Assembly: GCF_006547145.1 (NCBI RefSeq)
Contig: NZ_CP041244.1
Coordinates: 186,001 to 250,000, forward strand
Direction: 5' to 3'
From: Actinomadura sp. WMMA1423
GTDB taxonomy: Bacteria; Actinomycetota; Actinomycetes; Streptosporangiales; Streptosporangiaceae
Length of the DNA: 64,000 nt
The notes beneath the pieces were generated by a model that was not told the origin of the DNA, made no database searches, and saw nothing but the letters and a program-made list of their open reading frames with translations. The position numbers and the translations under genes were made by a program. This document shows positions 11,440-20,012 of this stretch, piece by piece; within the stretch, counting starts at the first letter, position 1; every line of letters starts with the position of its first letter.

Positions 11440-12465
11440 ATGAACGTACTGCTCACCGGGTCGGCCGGATTCATCGGCTCGCACATCGCCGAGGCCCTGA
11501 CCGCCGCGGGCCACCATGTGCGCGGCCTGGACCTGCGCCCCGACGGGCTCGGCGGCCCCGCCGCCGACGTCCGCGACGCCGCGGCGGTCGCGCGGCGGCT
11601 GGAGGGCGTCGACGCCGTCTGCCACCAGGCCGCCAAGGTCGGCCTCGGTGTGGACGTGTCCGACCTGCCCGACTACACCTCCGTCAACGTGCAGGGCACC
11701 GCCGTGCTGCTGGCCGAGATGGCCCGCGCCGGCGTCGGCGCCCTGGTGCTGGCCTCCTCGATGGTCGTCTACGGGGAGGGCGCCTACACCTGCGCCGCCC
11801 ACGGCCTCGTGCGCCCCGGACCCCGCCCCGAGGAGGCCCTGCGCGCCGGGCGGTTCGAGCCGCCGTGCCCGGCGTGCGGGCACCCGCTGGCTCCCGGCGC
11901 CGTCGGCGAGGAGACCCCGCCCGGCCCCCGCAACGTCTACGCCGACACCAAACTCGCCCAGGAGCACCTCGCGGCGTCCTGGGCGCGCTCGACCGGCGGG
12001 TCCGTCGCCGCGCTGCGCTACCACAACGTCTACGGGCCGCGGATGCCGCGCGACACCCCCTACGCGGGCGTCGCCGCGATCTTCCGGTCGCGGCTCATGG
12101 ACGGGCTGGAGCCGCTGGTGTTCGAGGACGGCGCGCAGCGCCGCGACTTCGTCCACGTCCGCGACGTCGCCCGCGCCAACGTGCTGGCGCTGGAGCGGGC
12201 CGCCGCCGGGCCCCCCGAGCCCGGCGGGCTGCGCGCCTACAACATCGCCAGCGGCGAGCCCCGCACCATCGGCGACATGGCGGCCGCGCTGTCGGGCGCG
12301 TTCGGCGGGCCGCGGCCCCGCGTCACCGGCGGCTACCGGCTGGGGGACGTCCGCCACATCGTCGCCCGGCCCGACCGCGCCCAGCGCGAGCTGGGCTTCT
12401 GCGCGGCGGTGACGTTCGCCGAGGGCATGGCCGAGTTCGCCCGGCCGCCCGTCACCAGTTCGTAA
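11440..12465 (+). CDS. NAD-dependent sugar epimerase/dehydratase
   Basis: A 341-residue extended SDR. The Rossmann motif GSAGFIGSHIAEAL is at residues ~7-20 and the catalytic Tyr/Lys pair is in YADTKLAQE. RYHNVYGPRMP and DFVHVRDVARAN are typical of UDP-glucose/GDP-mannose epimerase-like enzymes. A CPACGHPL segment mid-protein resembles a zinc half-site and is unusual for the family. It acts on a nucleotide sugar in the cytosol; the sugar is unknown. ATG at 11440 is preferred over GTG 11434 because of the leaderless -10 placement. It heads an operon with two transferases, a methyltransferase and a molybdoprotein. Confidence 0.88.
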   Translation: MNVLLTGSAGFIGSHIAEALTAAGHHVRGLDLRPDGLGGPAADVRDAAAVARRLEGVDAVCHQAAKVGLGVDVSDLPDYTSVNVQGTAVLLAEMARAGVGALVLASSMVVYGEGAYTCAAHGLVRPGPRPEEALRAGRFEPPCPACGHPLAPGAVGEETPPGPRNVYADTKLAQEHLAASWARSTGGSVAALRYHNVYGPRMPRDTPYAGVAAIFRSRLMDGLEPLVFEDGAQRRDFVHVRDVARANVLALERAAAGPPEPGGLRAYNIASGEPRTIGDMAAALSGAFGGPRPRVTGGYRLGDVRHIVARPDRAQRELGFCAAVTFAEGMAEFARPPVTSS

Positions 12466-12489
12466 GGGTCGTTCCCCCGTCACCGAAAG

Positions 12490-12495
12490 TAGCGT
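12490..12495 (+). promoter_or_regulatory. Leaderless -10 element for GT2 gene
   Basis: TAGCGT is followed by 7 nt and the GTG at 12503. It could give an internal promoter within the operon. Confidence 0.5.
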
Positions 12496-12502
12496 CCGAG
12501 CT

Positions 12503-13171
12503 GTGATCGATGTCGTTCTTCCGTGCCTCAACGAGGCCGAGGCGTTGCCCTGGGTCCTGACCCGGATGCCCGAGGGGTTCCGGGCCCTGGTGGTCGACAA
12601 CGCCTCCACCGACGGGTCCGCGCGCGTGGCCGCGGCCCACGGCGCCCGCGTCGTCCCGGCGGCGCAGCGCGGCTTCGGCGCCGCCTGCCACGCCGGGCTG
12701 CGCGCCGCCGAGACCGAGGTCGTGTGCGTCATGGACGCCGACGCCTCCCTCGACCCCGCCGAACTGCCCCGCCTCACCGCGCGGCTCGGCGACCTGGAGG
12801 CCGCCGGGCATCGCGGCCTGGTGCTCGGGCGGCGGCGCCCGACCGGGCGGGGCGCGTGGCCGCCGCACGCCCGCCTCGGCAACGCCGTGCTGGCCCGCTC
12901 GCTGAACCGGCGCGCCGGGACCCGGCTGCACGACCTCGGCCCCATGCGCGCCGCCCGCCGCGAGGCCCTGCTCGACCTCGGCCTGCGGGACCGCAGGTTC
13001 GGCTACCCGCTGGAGATGGTGCTGTCGGCCGCCCGCGCCGGGTGGCGCATCGACGAGATCGACGTCGCCTACCGCCCCCGCACCGGCGCCTCCAAGGTGA
13101 CCGGGACGCTCGGCGGAACGGTCCGCGCCGTCCGCGACATGCGCCGCGTCCTCGCGGAGGTCGCCCGATGA
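12503..13171 (+). CDS. Family 2 glycosyltransferase
   Basis: A 222-residue GT-A enzyme. It begins DVVLPCLNEAEALPWVL and has the nucleotide-binding DNASTDGSA and the metal-binding DADASLDP, the hallmarks of DPM/dolichyl-phosphate-mannose-synthase-like GT2 proteins. There are no membrane segments, so it is cytosolic or peripheral. A C-terminal basic stretch, YRPRTGASKVTGT, is typical of polyprenyl-phosphate transferases. The next gene overlaps its stop (ATG at 13168), indicating translational coupling. Confidence 0.88.
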   Translation: MIDVVLPCLNEAEALPWVLTRMPEGFRALVVDNASTDGSARVAAAHGARVVPAAQRGFGAACHAGLRAAETEVVCVMDADASLDPAELPRLTARLGDLEAAGHRGLVLGRRRPTGRGAWPPHARLGNAVLARSLNRRAGTRLHDLGPMRAARREALLDLGLRDRRFGYPLEMVLSAARAGWRIDEIDVAYRPRTGASKVTGTLGGTVRAVRDMRRVLAEVAR

Positions 13172-13827
13172 GCGGCGCGCCCGACTCCGGAGCGGCCGAT
13201 GTCGTCGTCATCGCCAAGGAGCCCGTCCCCGGCCGGGTCAAGACCCGCCTGACCCCCGCCTACACCCCCGCCGAGGCCGCCGCGCTCGCCGAGGCGTCCC
13301 TGCGCGACACCCTCGCCGCCGTCGCCGCCGTGCCGGCGGCCCGCCGCATCCTCGCGCTCGCCGGCGACCCCGGGCCGTGGCTGCCGGACGGTTTCACCGT
13401 CCTCACCCAGCGCGGCGGCGGCCTGGACGAGCGCCTCGCCCACGCCTTCGACGACGCCTACGCCGGCCGCCCGCTGGTGCTGATCGGCATGGACACCCCG
13501 CAGGTCACCCCCGCGCTGCTCGACCGCGCCCGCCGCGGCCTCGGCCGCGGCGACGCGGTGTTCGGGCCCGCCCGCGACGGCGGGTTCTGGCTGCTCGGGC
13601 TGCGGCGCCCCCGCGCGGCGCTGCTGCGCGGCGTCCCGATGTCGCGCCCCGACACCGGCGCGGTCCAGCTCGCCAGGCTGCGCGCCGCCGGGCTGCGGAC
13701 CGCGGCGCTGCCCGAGCTCACCGACGTCGACACCCCCGCCGACGCCGCGGCCGTCGCCGCGGCCGCGCCGGGGACCCGCTTCGCCGCCGCCGTGCGCGCC
13801 CTCGGCCACCGGACCGTCCCGGCATGA
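13168..13827 (+). CDS. TIGR04282-type (DUF2064) nucleotidyl/glycosyltransferase
   Basis: A 219-residue GT-A-like protein. IAKEPVPGRVKTRLTPAYTP is the characteristic N-terminal motif, with LIGMDTPQV as the DxD-like site and FGPARDGGFWLLGL as the third signature. Members of this family (DUF2064) sit in arsenosugar-type or uncharacterised sugar clusters. It overlaps the preceding GT2 and the following methyltransferase by 4 bp each, so all three are translationally coupled. The specific donor and acceptor are unknown. Confidence 0.88.
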   Translation: MSGAPDSGAADVVVIAKEPVPGRVKTRLTPAYTPAEAAALAEASLRDTLAAVAAVPAARRILALAGDPGPWLPDGFTVLTQRGGGLDERLAHAFDDAYAGRPLVLIGMDTPQVTPALLDRARRGLGRGDAVFGPARDGGFWLLGLRRPRAALLRGVPMSRPDTGAVQLARLRAAGLRTAALPELTDVDTPADAAAVAAAAPGTRFAAAVRALGHRTVPA

Positions 13828-14456
13828 TCGGCGAACTGTACGAGGAGGCGCTGCAGGGCCGCGCCCCGGTGGAGATCGAGCACGCCGACGGGCGCCGCCG
13901 CCCGCTGCCCGTGCGCGACTGGCTGGCCGTGCGCCCCGGCGACGGCGGGCTCCTGGACCGCTGCCGGGGCGCCACCCTGGACGTCGGCTCCGGGCCGGGA
14001 CGGCTGACGGTCGCGCTCGCCCGTCGCGGCCTGCCCGTCCTCGGCATCGACCTCGCCCCCTACGCGGTCGCGCTGACGGTCGCGGCGGGCGGCCCGGCCC
14101 TGTGCCGGGACGTGTTCGGCCGCGTCCCCGGCACCGGGCGCTGGCGCACCGTGCTGCTCGCCGACGGCAACATCGGCATCGGCGGCGACCCCGCCGCGCT
14201 GCTGCGCCGCGTCCTGGCGCTGCTGGCGCCCGGCGGGCAGGTGCTGATGGAGGTCGGGCCGCCCGGCTCGGCGTCCCGGGTGGAGCCGCTGCGGCTGCGC
14301 TCGGACCGGTCGGTCGGCGAATGGTTCACCTGGGCGCACGTGTCCGCCGACGCCGTCACCGGGCTGGCCGCCGGCTGCGCCGCGACCGTGGCCGAGTTCT
14401 GGGAGGAGGCGGACCGATGGTTCGTCGCGCTGCGCTCCGGGGACGCGCTCTCATGA
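13824..14456 (+). CDS. Class I SAM-dependent methyltransferase
   Basis: A 210-residue Rossmann methyltransferase. The SAM-binding motif I is LDVGSGPGRLTVALARRG at residues ~53-70, followed by the acidic GIDLAPYAV. DGNIGIGGDP and APGGQVLMEVGPP are later motifs that recur in the same conserved actinobacterial cluster. It overlaps neighbours at both ends through ATGA junctions. The acceptor is presumably a product of the two upstream transferases or the epimerase; this is inference. Confidence 0.87.
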   Translation: MIGELYEEALQGRAPVEIEHADGRRRPLPVRDWLAVRPGDGGLLDRCRGATLDVGSGPGRLTVALARRGLPVLGIDLAPYAVALTVAAGGPALCRDVFGRVPGTGRWRTVLLADGNIGIGGDPAALLRRVLALLAPGGQVLMEVGPPGSASRVEPLRLRSDRSVGEWFTWAHVSADAVTGLAAGCAATVAEFWEEADRWFVALRSGDALS

Positions 14457-15622
14457 GCCCCGCGACCGACGAACGCGAGCCGGCGCGGCGCGGGCCGGCC
14501 GGCCCGGCCGGCGTGCTGCGCGCGGTCCCGGGGCGGTTCACCAGCCGCCTGCACGACGAGCGGATCGCCTCCTGGCTCGGCATCGCCCTCGGCGCCAGCG
14601 TCCTGGTCTCCTTCGGGACCGGGCTGGTCAGCCACTTCATGCAGCAGCCGGCCGGGTGGATGCAGTGGCCGTCGCGGCCGGTGAACCTGTACCGGGTCAC
14701 CCAGGGCGTGCACGTCATCGGCGGCCTGGCGACCGTCCCGCTCCTGCTGGCCAAGCTCTGGACGGTGTACCCGCGGCTGTGGCAGTGGCCGCCGGTGCGC
14801 TCGCTGGTCCACGGCGCGCAGCGGCTGCTGGTGTTCGTCCTGGTCGGCGCGGCGCTGTTCCAGTTCGTCACCGGGGTGCTGAACGTCGCCTACTGGTACG
14901 CGTTCCGGTTCTACTTCACCAGCGCCCACTACTGGACGGCCTACATCCTGGTCGGGGCGCTGGTCGTCCACGTCGCCGACCAGTGGGCCAAGGCGCGCCG
15001 CACCGTGATGACCCGTCCGCAGGACGCGGTCGGGCGCCGCGGCTTCCTGCTGACGGTCGCCGGCGCGAGCGGGGTCGTCGCGCTGACCACGGTGGGGGAG
15101 GCCGTCACGCCGCTGGCGCCGCTGGCGGTGCTGGCGCCCCGCCGCCCCGGCACCGGGCCGCAGGACGTCCCGGTCAACAAGTCGGCCGCCGCGACCGGCG
15201 TCACCGCCCAGGCCCTCGATCCCGGCTGGCGGCTCACCGTCACCGGCCGCGTCGCGCGGGAGGTCACCCTGTCCCTGGCCGACCTGAAGGCGCTGCCGCA
15301 GCACACCGCGCGGCTGCCGATCTCCTGCGTCGAGGGCTGGAGCGTCGAGGCGTCCTGGCGCGGCGTGCGGCTGCGGGACGTGCTGCGCCTGGCGGGCGTC
15401 GCCGACGACGCGCGGGTGCGCGTGGAGTCGCTGGAACGGTGGGGCCGCTACCGCACCTCGCAGGTCGACCCGCCGCACTGGCGGGACCCGCTGACGCTGC
15501 TGGCCCTCGGCATGAACGGCGCCCCCCTCGCCCTCGACCACGGCCACCCCTGCCGCCTCATCGCCCCGAACCGCCCCGGCGTCATGCAGACCAAGTGGGT
15601 CCACCGGCTGGTGGTCTCGTGA
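14453..15622 (+). CDS. Membrane-anchored molybdopterin-dependent oxidoreductase
   Basis: A 389-residue protein with an N-terminal cytochrome-b-like membrane half and a C-terminal sulfite-oxidase-fold (Oxidored_molyb) half. Hydrophobic segments include WLGIALGASVLVSFGTGLVS, a segment before AQRLLVFVLVGAALF, and TAYILVGALVVHVADQW; histidines in VIGG and HYWT regions could bind haem. The second half has PISCVEGWSVEASWRGV, in which Cys is the expected molybdenum thiolate, and RLIAPNRPGVMQTKWVH at the end. A pair of arginines (GRRGF) near residue ~190 precedes a hydrophobic stretch. It probably sits in the membrane with the cofactor domain outside. Substrate is unknown. Confidence 0.87.
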   Translation: MSPATDEREPARRGPAGPAGVLRAVPGRFTSRLHDERIASWLGIALGASVLVSFGTGLVSHFMQQPAGWMQWPSRPVNLYRVTQGVHVIGGLATVPLLLAKLWTVYPRLWQWPPVRSLVHGAQRLLVFVLVGAALFQFVTGVLNVAYWYAFRFYFTSAHYWTAYILVGALVVHVADQWAKARRTVMTRPQDAVGRRGFLLTVAGASGVVALTTVGEAVTPLAPLAVLAPRRPGTGPQDVPVNKSAAATGVTAQALDPGWRLTVTGRVAREVTLSLADLKALPQHTARLPISCVEGWSVEASWRGVRLRDVLRLAGVADDARVRVESLERWGRYRTSQVDPPHWRDPLTLLALGMNGAPLALDHGHPCRLIAPNRPGVMQTKWVHRLVVS

Positions 15623-16110
15623 ACGCGCGGACCGGGCGGAAGGCGGCCGTGTGGAAGGCGACCGCGTACACGGGGGGCCTGGCGCTCATCGCCTTCGGGC
15701 TGAACGGGATCGTGGAGGAGGTCCCGTTCGCCGAGTGGGCGAAGTGGTTCGCGGGGGCGGCGGTCCTGCACGACGCCGTCCTGGTCCCGGCGGTGCTGGC
15801 CGCGGGCGCGCTCACCGGCCTCGTGCCCGCGGGGCAGCGGCGCGTCGTGCGCGCCGCGCTCGTCGTCGGCGGCTGCGTGACCGCGGTCGCGATCCCCGTC
15901 GTGCTGGCCTACGGGCGCCGCGCCGACGAGCCGTCCCGCCTGCCGCTGCCCTACGGCCGCAACCTGGCGATCGTGCTGGGCTTCATCGCCGCCGCGGCGG
16001 CCCTCGCCGTCGCGGCCCGCGCGCTCACCGCGCGCCGCGCCGCCGGGCGCCGGAGGCACGGGGGAGCGACGCGCGCGCCGCGGCCGCCGCGGAAGGAGAC
16101 GGGACGATGA
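15619..16110 (+). CDS. Small membrane protein
   Basis: A 163-residue protein with about four hydrophobic segments (GGLALIAFGLNGIV, AAVLHDAVLVPAVLAAGALT, ALVVGGCVTAVAIPVVLA, LAIVLGFIAAAAALAVAARA). Starts at GTG 15619, overlapping the molybdoprotein stop by 4 bp. The C-terminal ~25 residues are basic and Arg-rich, as in a cytoplasmic tail. No named domain is recognised. Tight coupling suggests it partners the upstream molybdoprotein or the downstream membrane enzyme. Confidence 0.75.
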   Translation: MNARTGRKAAVWKATAYTGGLALIAFGLNGIVEEVPFAEWAKWFAGAAVLHDAVLVPAVLAAGALTGLVPAGQRRVVRAALVVGGCVTAVAIPVVLAYGRRADEPSRLPLPYGRNLAIVLGFIAAAAALAVAARALTARRAAGRRRHGGATRAPRPPRKETGR

Positions 16111-17519
16111 CGCTCACCGAGGCGCACGGCCGGGTGGAGGCCGCCGAGCCGCGCAGGCGCGGCCGGTCCGCGTGGGTCGCCGTCGCCGTCTGGGCGGCCG
16201 GGATCGCGGCGGCGTTCGCCGTGGGCTGGTACCTGCGCCGCGCGGGCCTGTCCACCGAGGACCGGCTGCCCCCGCTGCACGCGCGGGCGCGGGGGTGGCC
16301 GCCGGGCTGGGGACTGCTGCCGGCACCGGCCCTGGCGGCCCTGGCCGTGGCCGGCCTGCCCGTGCTGGCGGCCCGGCTGCCGTGGCGGGCGCTGCCGCCG
16401 GTCGCGTGGGCGTCCGCCGCCGCGTGGACGGTGGCGCTGGCCGCCTCCGACGGGTGGGGCGCGCTCGCCGCGCCGCTGGACGCGCCGACCGAGTACCCGG
16501 CGGGCCTGGCGCAGGTGCGCCCCGACCCGCTGGAGTGGCTGCGGACCTTCACCGAGCGGCTCGGCGGCTACACCACGCACGTGCGGGGGCATCCGCCGCT
16601 GCCGATGCTGGTCCTGTGGGCGCTGGAGAAGGCCGGGCTCGGCGGCACCGGATGGGCGGCGGCGCTCGTCATCGCGGCCGGGACGTCCTCGGTGGCCGCG
16701 ATCGCGGTCACGGTGCGGTGCGTGGCGGGGGAGCGGGCCGCGCGGGCCGCGGTGCCGTTCCTCGTCCTGGCGCCCCTGGCGGTGTGGGTCGCCACGGCGA
16801 TGGACGCGTTCTTCCTCGCGGTCGGGGCGTGGGGGACGGCCCTGCTCGCGCTCGCCGCGCGGGGGGCGGGCAGGCGGGCGCTCGTCCCGGCGGTGGCGGG
16901 CGGGCTGCTGCTCGGGTGCCTGCCGTATCTGAGTTACGGGCTGCTGCCGCTGTTCGCGGTGCCGCTCGCGGTCGTGCTGCTGCGCCGCCCGCGGCCGCTG
17001 GTGCTCGCGGCCGCCGCCGCCGGGCTGGCGGTCGCCCCGGCCGCGTTCACGCTGCTGGGGTTCTGGTGGCCCGACGGCGTCCGCGCCACCCTGGACACCT
17101 ACCTGGTCAGCCGCGGGTCGGCGCAGCGCTCCTACGCCTACTTCCTGTTCGGCGACCTTGCGGTGCTGGGGCTGCTGACCGGTCCGGCGGTGGCGCACGC
17201 GCTGCCGCGCACGGCGGCCCTGCTGCGGCGGCGCGCGCTCTGGCGGGACCCGCTCGGGCGGGGCGCGCGGCGGCGGGAGGCCCCGCCCGCGGCGGCGGTG
17301 GCGGTGCTGGCGGGCGCGGCGCTGCTCGGCGTGCTGGTCCTGGACCTTTCCGGTGTCACCCGCGGCGAGGTCGAGCGGATCTGGGTGCCGTTCGCCGCCT
17401 GGGCGGTGCTCGCCGCCGCCGTGGACCGCTCCCCTTCCGGGGCGGGGACGCGGGGGTGGCTGGCGGCGCAGGCGGCGACCGCGCTGGCCGTCCAGGCGCT
17501 CGTGCTCTCCCCCTGGTGA
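16107..17519 (+). CDS. Integral membrane protein, glycosyltransferase-like topology
   Basis: A 470-residue polytopic protein with roughly 10-12 membrane segments, starting at ATG 16107, which overlaps the preceding stop and follows GGAAGGAG. After the first membrane helix a long loop carries GGYTTHVRGHPPLPML. This resembles the lumenal catalytic loop of GT-C or PMT-like transferases but lacks a clear DxD, so the assignment is tentative. It ends the run of coupled genes that begins at 11440, and could attach or export the sugar-derived product made upstream. Confidence 0.75.
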   Translation: MTLTEAHGRVEAAEPRRRGRSAWVAVAVWAAGIAAAFAVGWYLRRAGLSTEDRLPPLHARARGWPPGWGLLPAPALAALAVAGLPVLAARLPWRALPPVAWASAAAWTVALAASDGWGALAAPLDAPTEYPAGLAQVRPDPLEWLRTFTERLGGYTTHVRGHPPLPMLVLWALEKAGLGGTGWAAALVIAAGTSSVAAIAVTVRCVAGERAARAAVPFLVLAPLAVWVATAMDAFFLAVGAWGTALLALAARGAGRRALVPAVAGGLLLGCLPYLSYGLLPLFAVPLAVVLLRRPRPLVLAAAAAGLAVAPAAFTLLGFWWPDGVRATLDTYLVSRGSAQRSYAYFLFGDLAVLGLLTGPAVAHALPRTAALLRRRALWRDPLGRGARRREAPPAAAVAVLAGAALLGVLVLDLSGVTRGEVERIWVPFAAWAVLAAAVDRSPSGAGTRGWLAAQAATALAVQALVLSPW

Positions 17520-17565
17520 GGGCCCGCGCGGCCATGATTCGGCGGGCGGCGAAGCGATACCGCGT

Positions 17566-17571
17566 TAGCGT
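17566..17571 (+). promoter_or_regulatory. Leaderless -10 element for DUF6058-like gene
   Basis: TAGCGT is followed by 6 nt and the ATG at 17578, with no Shine-Dalgarno. Confidence 0.5.
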
Positions 17572-17577
17572 CCGCGC

Positions 17578-18180
17578 ATGAGCGACCCCGATCTGAAGGA
17601 GCGGCTGGCCTCGCGGTTCCGGGAGGTCAACGGCGACCACCCGATGACCGCGGCCGACGACGCCTACGTCACCGCGTGGTTCACCGACCTGGAGGGCCTG
17701 TGCCGCGCCGAAGGCCGCGACGCCGGCGAGGCGCGGCGGCTGATGCTGGAGGGCCGGCTGCCGCTGCCCGGCTACCTGCGCTCCGACGGCGCCGAGATGG
17801 TGCCACCGGACCTGTTCGGCCTCGCCGACCAGGCGGGCGGCCTCGACGCGCTGGAGGAGTGGTTCCGCGCGCACTGGGACGACGAGACCGCCGCCGGGCA
17901 GGAGTGGGCCGCCTACCTGTCGGGCCAGTACGTGTGCCTGCGCTCGGTGACGCCCCGGACGATCCAGTACAAGGACGCCCTGGTCACCGCGATCGAGGCG
18001 GCGCCGGGCGAGCCGGACGCGGGGACGCCTGCCTGGACCCGCCGGCTGCACGCGCTGATCGACGAGCTCGACGCGCTGGAGCCGCCGTTCACCGCCTACG
18101 ACCGGCTCCGGTTCGCCGGCCCGGTGTCGCGGGACCTGTGCATCGACGCCATGCGCGCCCGCTACCCGCGCGGCGCCTGA
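17578..18180 (+). CDS. DUF6058-like protein
   Basis: A 200-residue soluble protein. The segments DHPMTAADDAYVTAWFTDL and LMLEGRLPLPGYLRSDGAEM resemble DUF6058, a family reported near some natural-product clusters. No catalytic motif is obvious. It is probably leaderless. It converges with the SDR gene and shares a hairpin with it at 18182-18203. Confidence 0.72.
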   Translation: MSDPDLKERLASRFREVNGDHPMTAADDAYVTAWFTDLEGLCRAEGRDAGEARRLMLEGRLPLPGYLRSDGAEMVPPDLFGLADQAGGLDALEEWFRAHWDDETAAGQEWAAYLSGQYVCLRSVTPRTIQYKDALVTAIEAAPGEPDAGTPAWTRRLHALIDELDALEPPFTAYDRLRFAGPVSRDLCIDAMRARYPRGA

Positions 18181-18181
18181 A

Positions 18182-18203
18182 CCCGCCGCGATCCCGCTGC
18201 GGG
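18182..18203. terminator. Bidirectional hairpin between convergent genes
   Basis: CCCGCCGCG and CGCTGCGGG pair at 8 of 9 positions around ATCC. It lies between the convergent stops at 18180 and 18206. There is no U-tract, as is usual in actinomycetes. Confidence 0.4.
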
Positions 18204-18205
18204 CT

Positions 18206-18970
18206 TCACCAGGGCACGGGCCCGTCGTCGTCGAAGAACCCGCCGGTCGGCCCGTCGCCCTCCAGCGTGGCGAGCCGGATCGCGATGGCGGCGCCCTGCG
18301 CGGCGGTGCGCGTGGTCGTCCGGCCGGTGGCGCGGGTGAACTCCGCGGTGAAGTCGGTCGCGCACGCGCCGGGCGCTGCGGCGTTGACCAGGATCCCGGT
18401 GTCCCGCAGCCGCTTGGCGTACTGGATCGTCAGCATGTTCAGCGCCGCCTTGGACGCCGGGTAGGCCGCCGAGCTCGGCACTTCCCAGAAGTAGTGGCCC
18501 GGATCGGTCATGGCGGCCATCGAGGCCGTCCCGCTGGAGACGTTCACGATCCGCGCCGCCGGAGCCCGGCGCAGCAGCGGCAGCATCGCGTTGGTCACCC
18601 GGATCACGCCGAACAGGTTGGTGTCGAACACGCGGCGCACGACGTCCATGTCCGCCTCGTCGGGGAGGTGCAGCGCGCCGCCGGAGATGCCGGCGTTGTT
18701 GACCAGCACGTCCAGGCGCCCGGGGGAGGCGGCGATCGCGCGGGCCGCCGCCTCGACGGCGGCGGGGTCGGTGACGTCGAGGGCGACGGCGCGGGCGTCG
18801 TGCCCCGCCTCCCGCAGCGACGCGGCCGCCTTCTCACCGGGATCGGGGTCGCGGGACCCGATGAGGACGGTCATGCCGCGTGCGGCGAGCCCTTCGGCGA
18901 CGGCGTGTCCGATGCCCTTGTTGGCCCCGGTCACCAGGGCGGTCTTGGTGTGCTCAGTCGTGGTGCTCAT
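18206..18970 (-). CDS. Short-chain dehydrogenase/reductase
   Basis: A 254-residue classical SDR. TGANKGIGHAV is the NAD(P)-binding motif, NNAGISGGA the structural motif, and a Ser (NVSSGT) with YPASK forms the catalytic set. The C-terminus FFDDDGPVPW is typical of a carbonyl-reductase-like subgroup. A 71-bp gap separates it from a divergent LysR gene carrying a T-N11-A palindrome, so it is probably LysR-controlled. Confidence 0.9.
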   Translation of the reverse strand: MSTTTEHTKTALVTGANKGIGHAVAEGLAARGMTVLIGSRDPDPGEKAAASLREAGHDARAVALDVTDPAAVEAAARAIAASPGRLDVLVNNAGISGGALHLPDEADMDVVRRVFDTNLFGVIRVTNAMLPLLRRAPAARIVNVSSGTASMAAMTDPGHYFWEVPSSAAYPASKAALNMLTIQYAKRLRDTGILVNAAAPGACATDFTAEFTRATGRTTTRTAAQGAAIAIRLATLEGDGPTGGFFDDDGPVPW

Positions 18971-19028
18971 GGCTCGAAGCCCACCACCGGCGGCGGCGCG
19001 GGGGCCAACACCGATCCCGCCGCGATCA

Positions 19029-19043
19029 ATACCCTGAGGGTAT
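19029..19043. promoter_or_regulatory. LysR-box palindrome overlapping LysR start codon
   Basis: ATACCC, TGA, GGGTAT form a perfect palindrome that fits T-N11-A and overlaps the ATG at 19042. TACCCT within it is also placed 6 nt before that ATG, as a leaderless -10, so binding would block the regulator's own transcription and translation start. Confidence 0.6.
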
Positions 19044-19899
19044 GGATGTGGTGGAGACGCGGGAGCTGACCTACTTCCTGGCGGTGGCGCGGGAACTGCA
19101 CTTCGGCCGGGCGGCCGAGCGGCTCGGGATCGCCCAGCCGCCGCTGTCGCGGGCGATCGGCCGGCTGGAGCGGCGCCTGGGCGTGAGGCTGCTGGAGCGC
19201 ACGAGCCGGCGGGTGACGCTCACCCCGGCGGGCGAGACCCTGCTGGCCGAGGGCGGCGCCGCGCTGGAGGCCGTCGCCGCGGCGGTCCGCCGGACGCGCC
19301 GCGCCGGCGCGGCCGGGCCCCGGCTCGTCCTGGCGATGAAGCCCGGCGGGGACGGCGGCGGCCTGCTGCCCGCGATCCTGGACGCCTACGAGCGCGAACC
19401 GGAGGCGCTGCCGGTGGAGATGCTGTTCGGGTACGGGGCGGCGGACGCGCTGCGCGACGGCCGCGCCGACGCCGCCCTGCTGTACACGCCGCGCCAGGAC
19501 GCCGCGGGGCTGGCCACCGAGCCGCTGATGGAGGAGCGGCAGGTGCTCGTCGTGGCCAGGGGGCACCGCCTGGCAGGCCGCGCCGAGGTGTCGATGGCCG
19601 ACCTGGAGGGCGAGGTCCTGCCGCGCCGCCCGCACGACCCCGGCCCCGGCGACGGGCCGGTGGTCGGTGACGGCGGGCAGCTGATGCAGCTCATCGCGCT
19701 CGGCCGGATGGTCGCGGTGCTGCCGGAGTCGATGCGCGGGCTGCTGCGCGACGATCTGGCGGCGGTGCCGGTCCGCGACGCCGCCCCGACCACGCTCGTG
19801 ATCGCCTGGCCCGAGGCGTCCCGGTCCCGGGCCCTGGCGGCGTTCGTGCGCTCCGCGACCGCCGCCGCGACCGCGTTCACCGGTTCTCATCTGCCCTGA
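19042..19899 (+). CDS. LysR-family transcriptional regulator
   Basis: A 285-residue LTTR. Its HTH is ELHFGRAAERLGIAQPPLSR followed by AIGRLERRLGVRLLERTSRR. The effector-binding domain is intact to the C-terminus. It is divergent from the SDR gene. A palindrome at its own start codon suggests negative autoregulation together with control of the SDR. Confidence 0.9.
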   Translation: MDVVETRELTYFLAVARELHFGRAAERLGIAQPPLSRAIGRLERRLGVRLLERTSRRVTLTPAGETLLAEGGAALEAVAAAVRRTRRAGAAGPRLVLAMKPGGDGGGLLPAILDAYEREPEALPVEMLFGYGAADALRDGRADAALLYTPRQDAAGLATEPLMEERQVLVVARGHRLAGRAEVSMADLEGEVLPRRPHDPGPGDGPVVGDGGQLMQLIALGRMVAVLPESMRGLLRDDLAAVPVRDAAPTTLVIAWPEASRSRALAAFVRSATAAATAFTGSHLP

Positions 19900-20012
19900 T
19901 AGAGCCGCGAAAAAGATTCCGGAGAAAGCCGCGGCGGAATGTCGATTCGTGGACCGGCCGTGCGACGCGTCAGTGAAAGGCCGATGAGACACCGCACGGA
20001 AGGACCCCCGCC

